A stretch of 64,000 nucleotides of DNA from Rubripirellula sp. (GCA_029245125.1 JAQWPZ010000103.1:24798-88797); one strand, 5' to 3'. Positions 18,539 through 27,560 are shown, counted from the stretch's first letter. Notes: generated from the sequence alone by a model not told the origin. A program made the numbers and translations.

Positions 18539-19179
18539 TCGCTCTGCTCCATTTCCAGTTGAAAGGCTTCTTCTTCAACATGGTTTTCACGCGGGATAGG
18601 CTTCCCTGACATCCACACTTGAAGAAGGTTCACGAGGGAATGCACTGCCATTAGCATCAGGCCTGCCATCCCCGCTCCGTACCACCAACTCTTTGGCACT
18701 CCCAAAGCTGGCGATCCTACCTTGCCGACGTACCAGACAAAATTCGCGCCGCCGATCAGCAGCAACAGGCACGAGGCAGCGACGACAACGTAGCTCATAC
18801 ATTCGATAAACAGCTTTCCGCGGTCTCCGACGCGAGACGAAATCATGTCGACCGCGATGTGACGCCTCTCGGCCATTACGAACGCCGCTGAGATAAACGT
18901 CATCCAGATCAATGCGAATCGCGCGACCTCTTCGCTCCACTGAAACGGGGCGTCAAAAACGTAGCGGGCGAAGACTTGTGTCGCCATTGTGAAGACAATG
19001 ACCAACAGAAACAGGCACGCTATTATTTTTTCGCCAATCACCATCCAGCGAACGAAATTCGCCAGCGGAAGTGGTTTTTTACTGGTAGATTCGGATGCGT
19101 CGCTTGGGGGCAGACCGGAGTCATGCGATGCTCGCTCGGTTTGTGGATTCGCTGATCCCGTGTCCTTGTCGGCGTTCAT
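18535..19179 (-). CDS. dctQ: TRAP transporter small permease (DctQ type)
   Basis: A 214-residue protein from ATG at 19179 (MNADKDTGSANPQ). The open frame runs further upstream to 19326, but that part overlaps the DctP gene and is basic and non-homologous. Four membrane helices are visible: KIIACLFLLVIVFTMATQVF, RFALIWMTFISAAFVMAE, YVVVAASCLLLLIGGANFVW and WYGAGMAGLMLMAVHSLVNL. The family motif with F-x-W-S-E-E (DAPFQWSEEVARF) and the R-x-H-I-x-V-D stretch (ERRHIAVDM) are present. The N-terminal 45 polar residues are longer than usual. The start overlaps the DctP stop by ATGA. It supports the large permease DctM. Confidence 0.9.
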   Translation of the reverse strand: MNADKDTGSANPQTERASHDSGLPPSDASESTSKKPLPLANFVRWMVIGEKIIACLFLLVIVFTMATQVFARYVFDAPFQWSEEVARFALIWMTFISAAFVMAERRHIAVDMISSRVGDRGKLFIECMSYVVVAASCLLLLIGGANFVWYVGKVGSPALGVPKSWWYGAGMAGLMLMAVHSLVNLLQVWMSGKPIPRENHVEEEAFQLEMEQSE

Positions 19180-20195
19180 TGGCCATCCTCTTCTGACGGG
19201 TTTGCGGTGATGCGGTTGTAGACATCGCTGAATTCGAATCCTTTCGAAAAGTACTCTCGGCATCGTTCTCGGAAAGCGTCGACGTCGACATCTTCGATGA
19301 TCTCCATCGTTCCGTCTCTGCGCCATTCTTCGATTAACTTCTTTTCGTCTTTGATCAATCCGTCATAGACCTCGCCACCCAGTTCCTGGATTGAATCGAG
19401 AAGCGCCTTCTGTTGATCAGCCGATAGACGCTTCCAGGTACGTTCGTTGACCAAAATCTGCAACGATGACTGAATGTGACCTGTCAGATTCAGACACTTT
19501 TGAACTTCATGGAATCCCATCGATTTGATGACGGGAACCGGGTTCTCTTGGCCATCCGCGATTCCTTGCTGCAGTGCAAGGTAGACTTCGCTGAACGCAA
19601 TCGGCATCGGACTTGCACCGAGTGCTTCGGCGGATGCCTGAAAGATCCTTGCTGCGGGCGATCGCAATCGAAAACTCTCTAAGTCGTCTGGATGGCGGAT
19701 GGGCACGTTCGATGTGACGTGCCGCGATCCGTAGGCCCACGTATCCAGAACGCGGGCATCATATTTCTTGCGAAGCTCATCCCATTCAGGCGCCATCTCT
19801 GCGCTTGCTGCCATTTCGAGCATATGGTCAAGATCGCGTGATGCAAATGCAGCATCTAACACCCCAACCGGCGGGTGCCACATCGCAAGGAATGATGGCC
19901 CCGTGATCACCAAGTCCAGTTCACCAGCCACCAGTTGTTCGAGTAGCTCAGATTCACTTCCCAGTTGCGCTGCAGGATAAACCGTCACATCCAAGTCATT
20001 CGTTTTCTCACGAATCCGTTCAGACAAAAGCTCCGTTCCGTATGCATGGGTTGGAGCGGTGACTTCGTAGACGTGTGCCATCCGTAACGTCAATGGTTTA
20101 TCCGTGCCCTCGTTAGATTCGCATCCGCAGAGCAGCACAACGGCGATAAGAAATAGGGAGCACAGCCTGCGATCAATCAGGGACATTTTGTTCAT
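19176..20195 (-). CDS. dctP: TRAP transporter solute-binding lipoprotein (DctP type)
   Basis: A 339-residue protein with a lipoprotein signal (LFLIAVVLLCGC, lipidated Cys near residue 25). The TRAP solute-binding fold follows: LTLRMAHVYEVTAPTHAYGT, VTVYPAAQLGSESELLEQLV (the conserved Q-L-G-x-x-x-E), and LRSPAARIFQASAEALGASP with the Arg-x-x carboxylate-binding region. FSEVYLALQQGIADGQENPV follows; Q-G-x-x-D-G-x-E-N-P is diagnostic. The conserved Arg indicates an organic acid ligand, but the ligand cannot be named. It is the first gene of the dctP-dctQ-dctM operon. Membrane anchoring by a lipid replaces the free periplasmic form seen in many Gram-negatives. Confidence 0.92.
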   Translation of the reverse strand: MNKMSLIDRRLCSLFLIAVVLLCGCESNEGTDKPLTLRMAHVYEVTAPTHAYGTELLSERIREKTNDLDVTVYPAAQLGSESELLEQLVAGELDLVITGPSFLAMWHPPVGVLDAAFASRDLDHMLEMAASAEMAPEWDELRKKYDARVLDTWAYGSRHVTSNVPIRHPDDLESFRLRSPAARIFQASAEALGASPMPIAFSEVYLALQQGIADGQENPVPVIKSMGFHEVQKCLNLTGHIQSSLQILVNERTWKRLSADQQKALLDSIQELGGEVYDGLIKDEKKLIEEWRRDGTMEIIEDVDVDAFRERCREYFSKGFEFSDVYNRITANPSEEDGQ

Positions 20196-20380
20196 TCAGG
20201 AGTTTCCTCTTGCAACCCGTAGCAACGATCAGAAGTTTATACCCGAAATTGGCCGCCCCAATGGTTGCAAGTGGAGTTGCCCGCGCTTATCCGTCGAAAG
20301 GGTGACGGGTGGGAACTGCGGCAGCGACGATATTCGATTAGAATGAGCGGCCAATAACTAAGACTCTGAGGGCTGGTTCA

Positions 20381-20911
20381 ATGAAAAAGTACGCTGTCCT
20401 GCTGGTGGTTTTTGCTGCTGTCATCGGGGGTTGCAAACGAAAAGCAGAAGTCAACTCGACCGACTTCTTCGCTGAACCCACCGCGGCGGCGGCCGCCAAA
20501 GTGACCAGCCAAATTTATACGGTTGACGAGTACGACCCCGCTCGCGACGTCGATGCTGATCTCCTCGAAACGGTCAAGCAAGCGAAGAAAGGCAATAAAC
20601 GAATCATTCTGGAAATTGGTGGGCACTGGTGAAGTTGGTGCAAGATCCTGAACGAGTTCGTTCAGACAAACGAGAGAATTCACGCGGAGCTCGAGAACGG
20701 CTTTCTGATAATGAAAGTAAATAAGAGTGACGAGAACGACAACTCGCTCTTTCTGAGTAAGTATCCAAAGATTTCGGGATATCCACACTTCTTTGTGCTC
20801 GATCAAGATGGCACTTTTTTGCATTCTCAGGAAACTGGTGCGCTGGAAGCGGGCCAAGGATACGACGAAGAATTATTTGTGGCCTTCTTGAAAACGTGGG
20901 CGCCCGAATGA
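20381..20911 (+). CDS. Thioredoxin-like lipoprotein selenoprotein (USWC motif, TGA read as Sec)
   Basis: Read through the TGA at 20630-20632 this is a 176-residue protein; otherwise only 83 residues are made and the whole fold after strand one is lost. A lipoprotein signal (VVFAAVIGGC, Cys about residue 18) is followed by a linker and strand RIILEIGGHW. Then come Sec84-Ser-Trp-Cys87 and helix KILNEFVQTNERIHAEL, then VNKSDENDN, FLSKYPKISGYPHFFVLDQD with the cis-Pro turn (GYPH), and a C-terminal helix ELFVAFLKTWAP. This layout is that of Thioredoxin_7-type envelope proteins, which as remembered carry W-C-x-W-C here. No other stop occurs in 177 codons. A perfect hairpin begins 15 nt after the TGA. 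A nonsense mutation or sequencing error is the alternative. It is divergent from the dctP operon. Confidence 0.75.
20630..20665 (+). promoter_or_regulatory. SECIS-like hairpin directly after the in-frame TGA
   Basis: TGA at 20630-20632, then CTGAACG (20648-20654) pairs perfectly with CGTTCAG (20659-20665) around loop AGTT (20655-20658). The apical loop begins 22 nt after the TGA and has G as its second base. This matches the position and loop rule of bacterial SECIS elements, which recruit SelB with Sec-tRNA to the stalled ribosome. The stem also encodes the helix after the active site. Confidence 0.65.
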
Positions 20912-22538
20912 ATCCGCCGCAGTAAGTCTTGCATTTGGCAGGGACGCCAGCAAGGATCGTGTTTCGCTCGGCTTTTTAGCGTCGAGAAGGGTGGCACTAG
21001 GTGATGCGCGATTTGGCGTCTCGGTCACTGCACCGACGCCATGCTTGGTTTAATCGAGTCTGCTGTGTCAGGAATCTCTGACGGTACCAAGAATCATTTC
21101 CCCCCAAGCCTATTCTGAGTCCTACTGCATTATGTCGTGTGATCAGTTTTTTGCTTGTAATGTGCTTCGTCCATGAGATTGTGAATGAATCTGCGGCTGA
21201 TGTTCGCCATCAGTCTTTCCTTGCCCTCGCCGTTTGTTGTGTGCCTCGCATTCAATCGCCGCGAGCGAAGTGGGATGTTGAGGACCAGATAGCCCATTGA
21301 GGAGTCGGTGACGAACTTATTCGTTGACGCTGGCGAATGGTACTCGGTGCTGAGCGAGCACAGCCATCATGCGGAGAAGTGAGTGTCGAACTCACGCAAA
21401 GGCGAGGTAGGTGGTTCGAGAAAAGTGCTCGATCACGGTTGATGTTGCCATTTAAAACGAGACTTGGTGGATCGTTATTTGTGAGTGAACACCGCATGAC
21501 CAGTGGCTTAGGTGAAGCCCAAGGACACTCGCTTTCTCATTGAACCACCTGTTGCTGATGGTTCCGCACAAAACGGGTTAAATAGTTCTGCTGCTTTTCA
21601 AAGCAGCAGCCTGCACTAAGGGGGTGCCCATTGAATTGCGATGTGGCATTCTGGAATTTCCCGAACTATGTGGTTTCAGAACTCATATTAGAGCTATGAA
21701 CAAGGATGAGTTGTCGTGCTGTTGTCGGGGCCGAACAGGGAGCCTTGCGCCGTTTTTCGAGAGTCGTAGCAATCGAAACAGGGCGATAGCAAATGGCTTA
21801 AACAGCCCGACTGGTTTAATCACTTTGATGCGTTTGAATCGTCGTGGAACGCGAGAGCTGATTACCCGAACGATTGCCGAAAAGCAGGGTGATCGCGTTC
21901 GGTTCGTCCGGGTAGCCGGATCTATGAAAACGCTCGATCGCGGCGTCGGCGATGACAGCAAGTTGACCTGCGGGACTTTTTTTCAGGCTTTCGGATTTTT
22001 CACGGTTTGCACCTTGCGGAGATCGGATTCTGGCCAGACGTTTCGGCCGGATCAATCGATCAGTATGTCCAGTCTGAACCTCAGGAGTTCGCGGATTGGT
22101 CTGCGTTGTCGCGCAGAGCACCGTGGTCGGTTGATCGGTTGCCAGCAACTCGTGAAACCCTCGATGTTTGGCTTGAGCCGTTGGCTATTGGTCGGCAGTC
22201 AGAGTGACGGTCGTCGTTGTGCCGCATTGATGTGGCTTCGTCGTGGACGCAAAGAAAACTAGGTCGGTTCGTGAACATCACTGAGTGCTTAAAGCAGAAA
22301 TCGACTCGCGTCCTCAATCAGGAAGGATTTCCGTGTGATTGCCGACGAGATCCGTATCTGCGGGGTAGGGCACCGCGTGACGACAGCACTGCAGTTCACC
22401 GAATGCCGACTCGCATCTCATGCTCCACCTTGATGTGCAGTTATGAAAATTCACCATTCGCAGGAGTCTATTTTCCGAGACCTATTCAGAAAGATCTATT
22501 CGCAAAAAACTATTCGCAGGAGCCTTCAGGAGAATCCT
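20912..22538. other. 1.6-kb stretch without a supported gene
   Basis: A long plus-strand frame at 21624-22262 is rich in Arg, Ser and Cys, has no domain and overlaps comparable frames on the other strand; I regard it as spurious. A perfect 10-bp inverted repeat lies at 21588-21609. At 22443-22530, just before the next gene, the motif CTATTC recurs several times together with GCAGGAG, possibly a duplicated leader. Confidence 0.45.
21588..21609. repeat. Perfect 10-bp inverted repeat (hairpin)
   Basis: CTGCTGCTTT (21588-21597) and AAAGCAGCAG (21600-21609) are exact reverse complements around TC. No T-run follows on either side, so it is not a standard intrinsic terminator. Its role is unknown. 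Confidence 0.6.
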
Positions 22539-24173
22539 ATGTTTCATCTTTTCGACTCGAGATTTCGCTTTGCTGGTTTTATGCTTGCTTCCTTGCTTGG
22601 ATGGCAAACCGCAGCAGCTCAGCACAGCCATCACTCAGCGATGGATAGTGAGTTCATTGATTTGGCGAGCTTGGGCATGTCCAGTGGGAGTGACCATGCC
22701 GGTCACGATGGGCTCGTCGGGGGCAGGACGCCCATCACCACCGAGGCGGTGCTCGCTTACAACCAATTGCGAGTTTTTGTTGGCTTAGAACCTGTCACGA
22801 TTGACGATGTCGGGTCCTGGGCCTTTGGCAATGGTTTGACTAACAATCCCCAAGCCTGGGGCAATGATCAGCAGGGCATCGGCATCTGGTATGCGATGCA
22901 AGGTGCCAAAGTTGGCTGGATGGCCGACAGCACGTTTGATCCACAAGTCGTGGCTGACATCTCACGGACGGCAAGATTAGGTGCTGCGGCTGATGTCATG
23001 GCAATGGTCGTTCAATACGGCCATGAAGGTTTTGCAGATTACTTAATTGAAAACGGTTACCAGCAGACGTTTATAAACACGTTGAAAATGGAGCCACACT
23101 ACGCCGGTTGGATGCACGATCGAGCTCACGGGTTACTTTCCATCGAGGGTGTTGCTATCGCCCATGATGTCAATCACCTCACAGTGCTCAGCCATGATCA
23201 GATGCAGCCATTCATGAACGACACTTGGGATTGGCCGCAGTGGCCAGCGCTGCAGGTTTCCGAGGCCCGTGTACTCGAGTATTTCCAGGGCATGGTCGTG
23301 CTTGGCGATCCACTCGCAAACCACTTGGGCTATTTGGGAGATCCACCCATGATTGGTGGTGACCCAGAGGAACCAGAAGACGATGCGACCGACCCACCGC
23401 TGGACGACTCATGGGGCTACCGCGTCAATGACATTTCGGTCGACGTGGAAGGGGATTTGTGGTGGGGTGGATTTACCGCAATCGTTGGCGTTCGCAACGA
23501 ATCTGAAACCGATTTGGATGAGTGGGAATTTCGATTTGTTAGTTCGCATCTGCTCTCGGAAGATCAATGGGGCTGCTCGGTTGAGACGACGGTTTTAGGT
23601 GACGGTCTGTACGAATATCGCGTTGTCGGTAGCGGTTGGGGGCAGTCCATTCCGGCAGGCCGCGCGGTCTATGTGAGTTTCAATGGTAACCAGGGTTTGC
23701 AACTTGGGAATTCGGGCCAACTCGACGCGGCCAGCTTATTCGACGGTGGATGGATCAGCGACTTTGGAACGATTGATTCACCCCTTGCCGATCCACCTGC
23801 TACCGATCCACCCCTTACCGATCCACCAGTTGGTGTTTCTGTCTCGGTCGAGGTGGATGGTGAATTGTGGTGGGGTGGTTTTACCGCTTCACTCGCCGTT
23901 CATAACGAAACAAATGAAAGCCTGGGTGAATGGAGTTTCCGGTTCCTCAGTACTCACACCATCTCCGGTGAACCGTGGGGCTGCCGAATTGAAACGACCG
24001 CATTCGAGAATGGCCTGTACGAGCACAGAGTCACGGGAACAGATTGGGCAAGATCCATCCCCGCGGGGGAAACGGTCGTCGTCGGGTTCAATGGGCAGCA
24101 GGGAATCGCACTCGGTAATTCTGGCTTGCTCGATTCAGAAGGATTGTTCGATGGCGGATGGATTGGTGAATAA
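22539..24173 (+). CDS. Secreted protein with two CBM2-like repeats
   Basis: A 544-residue exported protein from ATG 22539 (MFHLFDSRFRF), which follows AGGAGA at good spacing; the open frame reaches 22443. A signal peptide ends near ASLLGWQTAAAQ, followed by a His-rich patch (HSHHSAMDS). Residues about 60-260 form an unrecognised, Trp/His-rich domain (NNPQAWGNDQQGIGIWYAMQ, LKMEPHYAGWMHDRAHG, FMNDTWDWPQWPAL). A proline-aspartate linker leads to two about 105-residue repeats (about 295-405 and 436-544). The repeats share DLWWGGFTA / ELWWGGFTA, WGC near ETT, an S-I-P-A-G turn, F-N-G-x-Q-G and LFDGGWI. This resembles family 2 carbohydrate-binding modules, which bind cellulose or other beta-glycans. 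The repeats are joined by a DPP-rich linker. The first domain may be a catalytic domain acting on a polysaccharide; that is inference. Confidence 0.75.
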   Translation: MFHLFDSRFRFAGFMLASLLGWQTAAAQHSHHSAMDSEFIDLASLGMSSGSDHAGHDGLVGGRTPITTEAVLAYNQLRVFVGLEPVTIDDVGSWAFGNGLTNNPQAWGNDQQGIGIWYAMQGAKVGWMADSTFDPQVVADISRTARLGAAADVMAMVVQYGHEGFADYLIENGYQQTFINTLKMEPHYAGWMHDRAHGLLSIEGVAIAHDVNHLTVLSHDQMQPFMNDTWDWPQWPALQVSEARVLEYFQGMVVLGDPLANHLGYLGDPPMIGGDPEEPEDDATDPPLDDSWGYRVNDISVDVEGDLWWGGFTAIVGVRNESETDLDEWEFRFVSSHLLSEDQWGCSVETTVLGDGLYEYRVVGSGWGQSIPAGRAVYVSFNGNQGLQLGNSGQLDAASLFDGGWISDFGTIDSPLADPPATDPPLTDPPVGVSVSVEVDGELWWGGFTASLAVHNETNESLGEWSFRFLSTHTISGEPWGCRIETTAFENGLYEHRVTGTDWARSIPAGETVVVGFNGQQGIALGNSGLLDSEGLFDGGWIGE

Positions 24174-24635
24174 CTAAGCCATCACTTTCACTCGGCAGGG
24201 CCGAACTGCGAAGGGGCCCAATTGCCGAGAAGACGGATTGCCGAGAAGACGGGCGTACATGGCACGATTTTTCGTCTTGTGTTGCTGTGCCCTGACGGTT
24301 TCGATTCGGGTTGCGTGGTGTTTTTCCTGACGCCTCGGCCTGCTGCCAATCACGATTTCTGAGATGGTTGGCAGCAGGTTACCGTCTGCTGGCTGCGGCC
24401 ATTGTGCAGGCCTGATGTGGGGCAGTCTTGGTGCTTCCGTTCGGACACGACGTTGTCGATCAGCGGGTGATTTTCGTGGAAGGGCAAGCAGAGTCGCGTC
24501 ACCGGGTGAGCGCGGTTCTACCCTCAGCAGTCGCGACTCGTCGGGAAGAGAATACGACGTTCGCAGAAACCTCGGACGAACGCTTCTGAATGTTGCTCTC
24601 GTTGGATCGATCGTGATTCGCACCGAAGGTTCACG
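24174..24635. other. Spacer with a short tandem repeat
   Basis: The 3' ends of two convergent genes meet across this 460-base spacer. Apart from a 16-bp tandem duplication at 24221-24252 I see no feature. Confidence 0.4.
24221..24252. repeat. 16-bp perfect tandem duplication
   Basis: ATTGCCGAGAAGACGG occurs twice in succession at 24221-24236 and 24237-24252. It lies in an intergenic spacer, and no function is apparent. Confidence 0.7.
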
Positions 24636-25106
24636 CTATTGATCAGCGTTGTTGCTTTTTGTCTCGTCCTGGCATGGTTTTGCGGGGACAAACTCGCTGC
24701 TCGCTCCAAATTTGTCGTTGGCATACCACTTGAAATGAGCCTTGCCAGGTTTTCCCCAACCGTCGGGCAAGATAAGCAACACAGACAGCATCGCGTCTGG
24801 TTTTGCCCCGACGGCGACAAGTTTGATTTCTTTGCCGTTTTGAGTGAAGTGACCATGCATTGGCAGCTCCTCATTGATCGGCGGGCTGACTGTCCAACTT
24901 AGGTGGCCCACTCCATGGCTCGTTTTGTTTGAACTGCTGACCACTCCTTTGAATACCAACGTGGGTGCGCCGGGGAATCCGGTGGTGCATCGATAGCAGC
25001 TTAAAAATGAACCATCGTCACCGCGTGCGATGTTCGAGGAAGCGTTAATCGCAAGCATCGAAAACAGAAACAGCATGCCGACGAAGTGCTTCACAGAAAT
25101 ACTCAT
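24636..25106 (-). CDS. Small secreted protein, unrecognised family
   Basis: A 156-residue protein from ATG 25106 (MSISVKHFVGMLFLFSMLAI), giving a normal signal peptide that ends near SSNIARG; the frame extends upstream to 25178. The mature part has a C-x-x-C pair (SCYRCTTGFPGAP) and beta-rich segments (LSWTVSPPINEELPMHGHF, LSVLLILPDGWGKPGKAHFK), with a charged tail. I do not recognise the family. It may be an exported beta-sandwich protein. It lies alone, convergent with the CBM protein. Confidence 0.65.
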   Translation of the reverse strand: MSISVKHFVGMLFLFSMLAINASSNIARGDDGSFLSCYRCTTGFPGAPTLVFKGVVSSSNKTSHGVGHLSWTVSPPINEELPMHGHFTQNGKEIKLVAVGAKPDAMLSVLLILPDGWGKPGKAHFKWYANDKFGASSEFVPAKPCQDETKSNNADQ

Positions 25107-25719
25107 TTGAATTCTCACGCAGTCAAGATCAGTGGATTGATAACTAAGTGCCAATCTCGTACACCGCTTTGCGGTCAATGTCTACGCCTCCGCGTGGGGA
25201 AAGTCGATGCCTCCGCACGGGGCACCAGAGGTTTGCGATCGACATGCTGGCGTTCTCTTGTTCAGAAAACAGTGGAGCGTTCATCGCATTTATTTGGGGC
25301 CGATCCGGGTGACAGATTGCATCGCAAATGGAATAGAACAACGGGCGGTCCGGAGCGACTCGGTTTCTCGATCATTGGAACAACTTCAGAAACCCCGTTG
25401 TTCCACAGGATTTCGAGGCTCGTTCGTGGCACTCACGATCGAGTTGGATAACATTAGTTTGCAAGGGTGCTCTTGAGTGATGCGTATCAAGCTTTAGCTG
25501 TAATGATCGATGGGTGAGGGTAGGGCGGACGCTACAGAATCCTCCGCCCGAATATCCGGCCAACCGAATTGACAGGTCGGTGTTTGGAAAGAGAAAAGCG
25601 AACTTCCGCTCGCCCAGTGTTAGGGGCAAGCGTAAGTCCTCGCGACGAAATGCCGGGGATTTTGTTTTGTGTAGTACGCCTTGTTCGGCTGCGGTTGCCG
25701 TAACTAAAAATCGGTGACC
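25107..25719. other. Intergenic stretch of about 0.6 kb
   Basis: No supported gene. Short frames on both strands lack domains. The first part presumably carries the promoter of the secreted protein gene that starts at 25106. Confidence 0.45.
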
Positions 25720-26511
25720 TCATTTAAGTCCGACGATGTAACAGGTCCAACTCGCATCGCTTGGTGCGGTTTCGCACCGCCCCCACTCGAGCTCCTCTTC
25801 CGATTCGATTAACCAATAAACATGCGTCGCAGCGAAACCGGCTTCGATCAGCATCTCGCGGACTTCGGTGATCGTCCACAGTCGCCAGTGGTAGACAAAG
25901 GCATCCTGCATCCGGCTGCCATCTGGAAAGGAAAAACCGATCGAGCAACATAGGTCAGAGTTGATCGGATTGAATGAGACTTGCGTCCAGTCGTAGCGGA
26001 AGTTTCTTTTTCCATCTTGGATGGTTGTTCGATGAGATAAACCTTCGGTGCGGCACTCTGCACCGCCAAACATGTCGAGCACCATCATGCCATCTTCGGC
26101 CAGATTGGATCGCGCCGCTTGAAAGTACTCGATCACTCCGCTCCGCTGTTTGAGAATCCAGAAAGAAAAGTTTTGTGCAGTAAGCACATCGACTTGGTGT
26201 GAATTCTTGGTGCGCGCGTCCTGTCTTTTCAACTCAACTCGACGTTGCTGCCCGGCGTCTAGCTTTGCCAAGTTGTTGTCGCGACCCCACTGCAGTGTTT
26301 CCTCGCATGTCTCGACCGCTACTGCTGTGCGGCGGTGATCCGATTTGACCCACTGGCAACTAACCGCGAAAGTGCCGCAGAAATCTTCTGCGAGTGAGAC
26401 CGGGGCGCGACCGTGGGCTTCCCGGTAAGCCTGATCCAGAAATTTGACTTCATGGTCCGGTGCCTGAACCGATTGTTCGTACAGCCTGAACTTGTCGGCT
26501 CGCTCAGCCAT
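25720..26511 (-). CDS. Class I SAM-dependent methyltransferase
   Basis: A 263-residue protein from ATG 26511 (MAERADKFRLYEQSVQ); the open frame runs to 26640, but the upstream residues do not fit. The SAM-binding Rossmann core is visible: motif I region LAEDFCGTFAVSCQW (G-T-F in place of the glycine-rich loop), AVAVETCEETLQWGRDNN (acidic end of strand 2), VDVLTAQNFSFWIL (motif III-like) and GMMVLDMFGGAECRTEG (motif IV). The tail has WTITEVREMLIEAGFAATHV, the helix-strand unit typical of small-molecule methyltransferases. The substrate is unknown. It has no operon partner. Confidence 0.82.
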   Translation of the reverse strand: MAERADKFRLYEQSVQAPDHEVKFLDQAYREAHGRAPVSLAEDFCGTFAVSCQWVKSDHRRTAVAVETCEETLQWGRDNNLAKLDAGQQRRVELKRQDARTKNSHQVDVLTAQNFSFWILKQRSGVIEYFQAARSNLAEDGMMVLDMFGGAECRTEGLSHRTTIQDGKRNFRYDWTQVSFNPINSDLCCSIGFSFPDGSRMQDAFVYHWRLWTITEVREMLIEAGFAATHVYWLIESEEELEWGRCETAPSDASWTCYIVGLK

Positions 26512-26744
26512 GTTCGGCCCGCCAGACTTGCGTTTTTGTTTTGTAATGATCGTGTTCCTGTTTGCTAACCCGTATGCATGGAATCGTCGCCAGCCAAACC
26601 ATCGAAACTCTCTCGTAGAAAGTAAGCGGTCATTCTGCAAGTCGTTTGGCAGTTTCGTGCGAAAATCAATCTTTGCCGTCTTGGCGGTAATACGCTACCC
26701 CTGGCGTCTCCAAAGTGCGTTTGGTGTTTTGTGTGTTGGGGAAA

Positions 26745-27560
26745 ACAATGTCAACCAAATGCGAATTTTGCCCGCATTTGCCGGGGAGCATGGACTATCC
26801 CGGAGGAGGTTCCGTCTGGGGCACTGACCGTATACTCACCATCGGGCACGGCGGTGGACCATCCACTTGCCGAGTTAGTGGTGGTTGAAAAACTGCCCGC
26901 ACTGACGGTCACGCTGCTCTGACCTTCATTCTTGTCGTAACGTTCTTTCCCATTCGCATCGTAGAAGACAACTCCCGTCAGAAACGGATCTTCCGGCTCG
27001 GAGCAGGCGGCATGAATGGCCCAGTAGTGATGATTCGTTGCTGAATTGTTTTAGCCGTATCCAATACCAATCTCACGGTTCTTTGAATTGTTCCCATCAA
27101 TTCTCATCAGGTGAATGCGGTGGCCTGGTGGAGGAGTGTTTGCGGCAACGATGAGCGTTTTGGAGGATTCGCTAGCTGTTGATGGGCCGCCCAAAAAAGA
27201 TTCGCCGGAATTTGCGTTATCGGTAAAGGACGCGTCCAAATCGTAGCCATGTGTTCGCGTCAGTTTGCTTGGATGCCCAGTGTAGGGACTTGTATGTGCG
27301 AAGTTGTTTCGAGTCGCCATCTCTTCCGCCTTAAAGCCGCCGGAGGAGAACAGATTGGTGTTGATGGCTAAGGGTAGGCGAATCGGCACCGTCGAGAGGT
27401 CAACATTAAGATTGTGTTCGGTTTGATAAACGATCGGATCGGTGCGGGCCCGGTTCAGCAAATATGCGAATAGTTGCTAGGATGCCGAGACCGACAAGAC
27501 CAGGCGGTTTTCCAACGTCTCAATCGTTGATAAACGTCGGCGACATGATTCTGCCGAACT
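26745..27560 (-). pseudogene. CAP-domain secreted protein, pseudogene with several stops
   Basis: Minus strand. From 27548 the frame gives MSPTFIND and stops. After a frame change it reads IETLENRLVLSVSAS, the planctomycete N-terminal motif, and meets TAG at 27477-27479. It then continues QLFAYLLNRARTDP, a CAP (SCP/PR-1) domain with FKAEEMATRNNFAH, HGYDLDASFTDNANSGESF and PPGHRIHLMRIDG. After IGIGYG a TAA (27051-27053) interrupts, yet the frame continues NNSATNHHYWAIHAACSE and a carboxypeptidase-regulatory-like beta domain (YTVSAPDGTSSG) before fading near 26745. With a frameshift, an amber and an ochre codon it cannot make the full protein. CAP proteins are secreted and of mostly unknown function in bacteria. 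Confidence 0.75.

Noticed and set aside
20378..20857. 159-codon minus-strand open frame over the second selenoprotein gene
   Set aside because: It is the antisense shadow of the thioredoxin-like frame, with no domain or ribosome binding site.
21624..22262. 212-codon plus-strand open frame
   Set aside because: Its composition is unlike that of neighbouring proteins, it has several competing frames and no domain or export signal.
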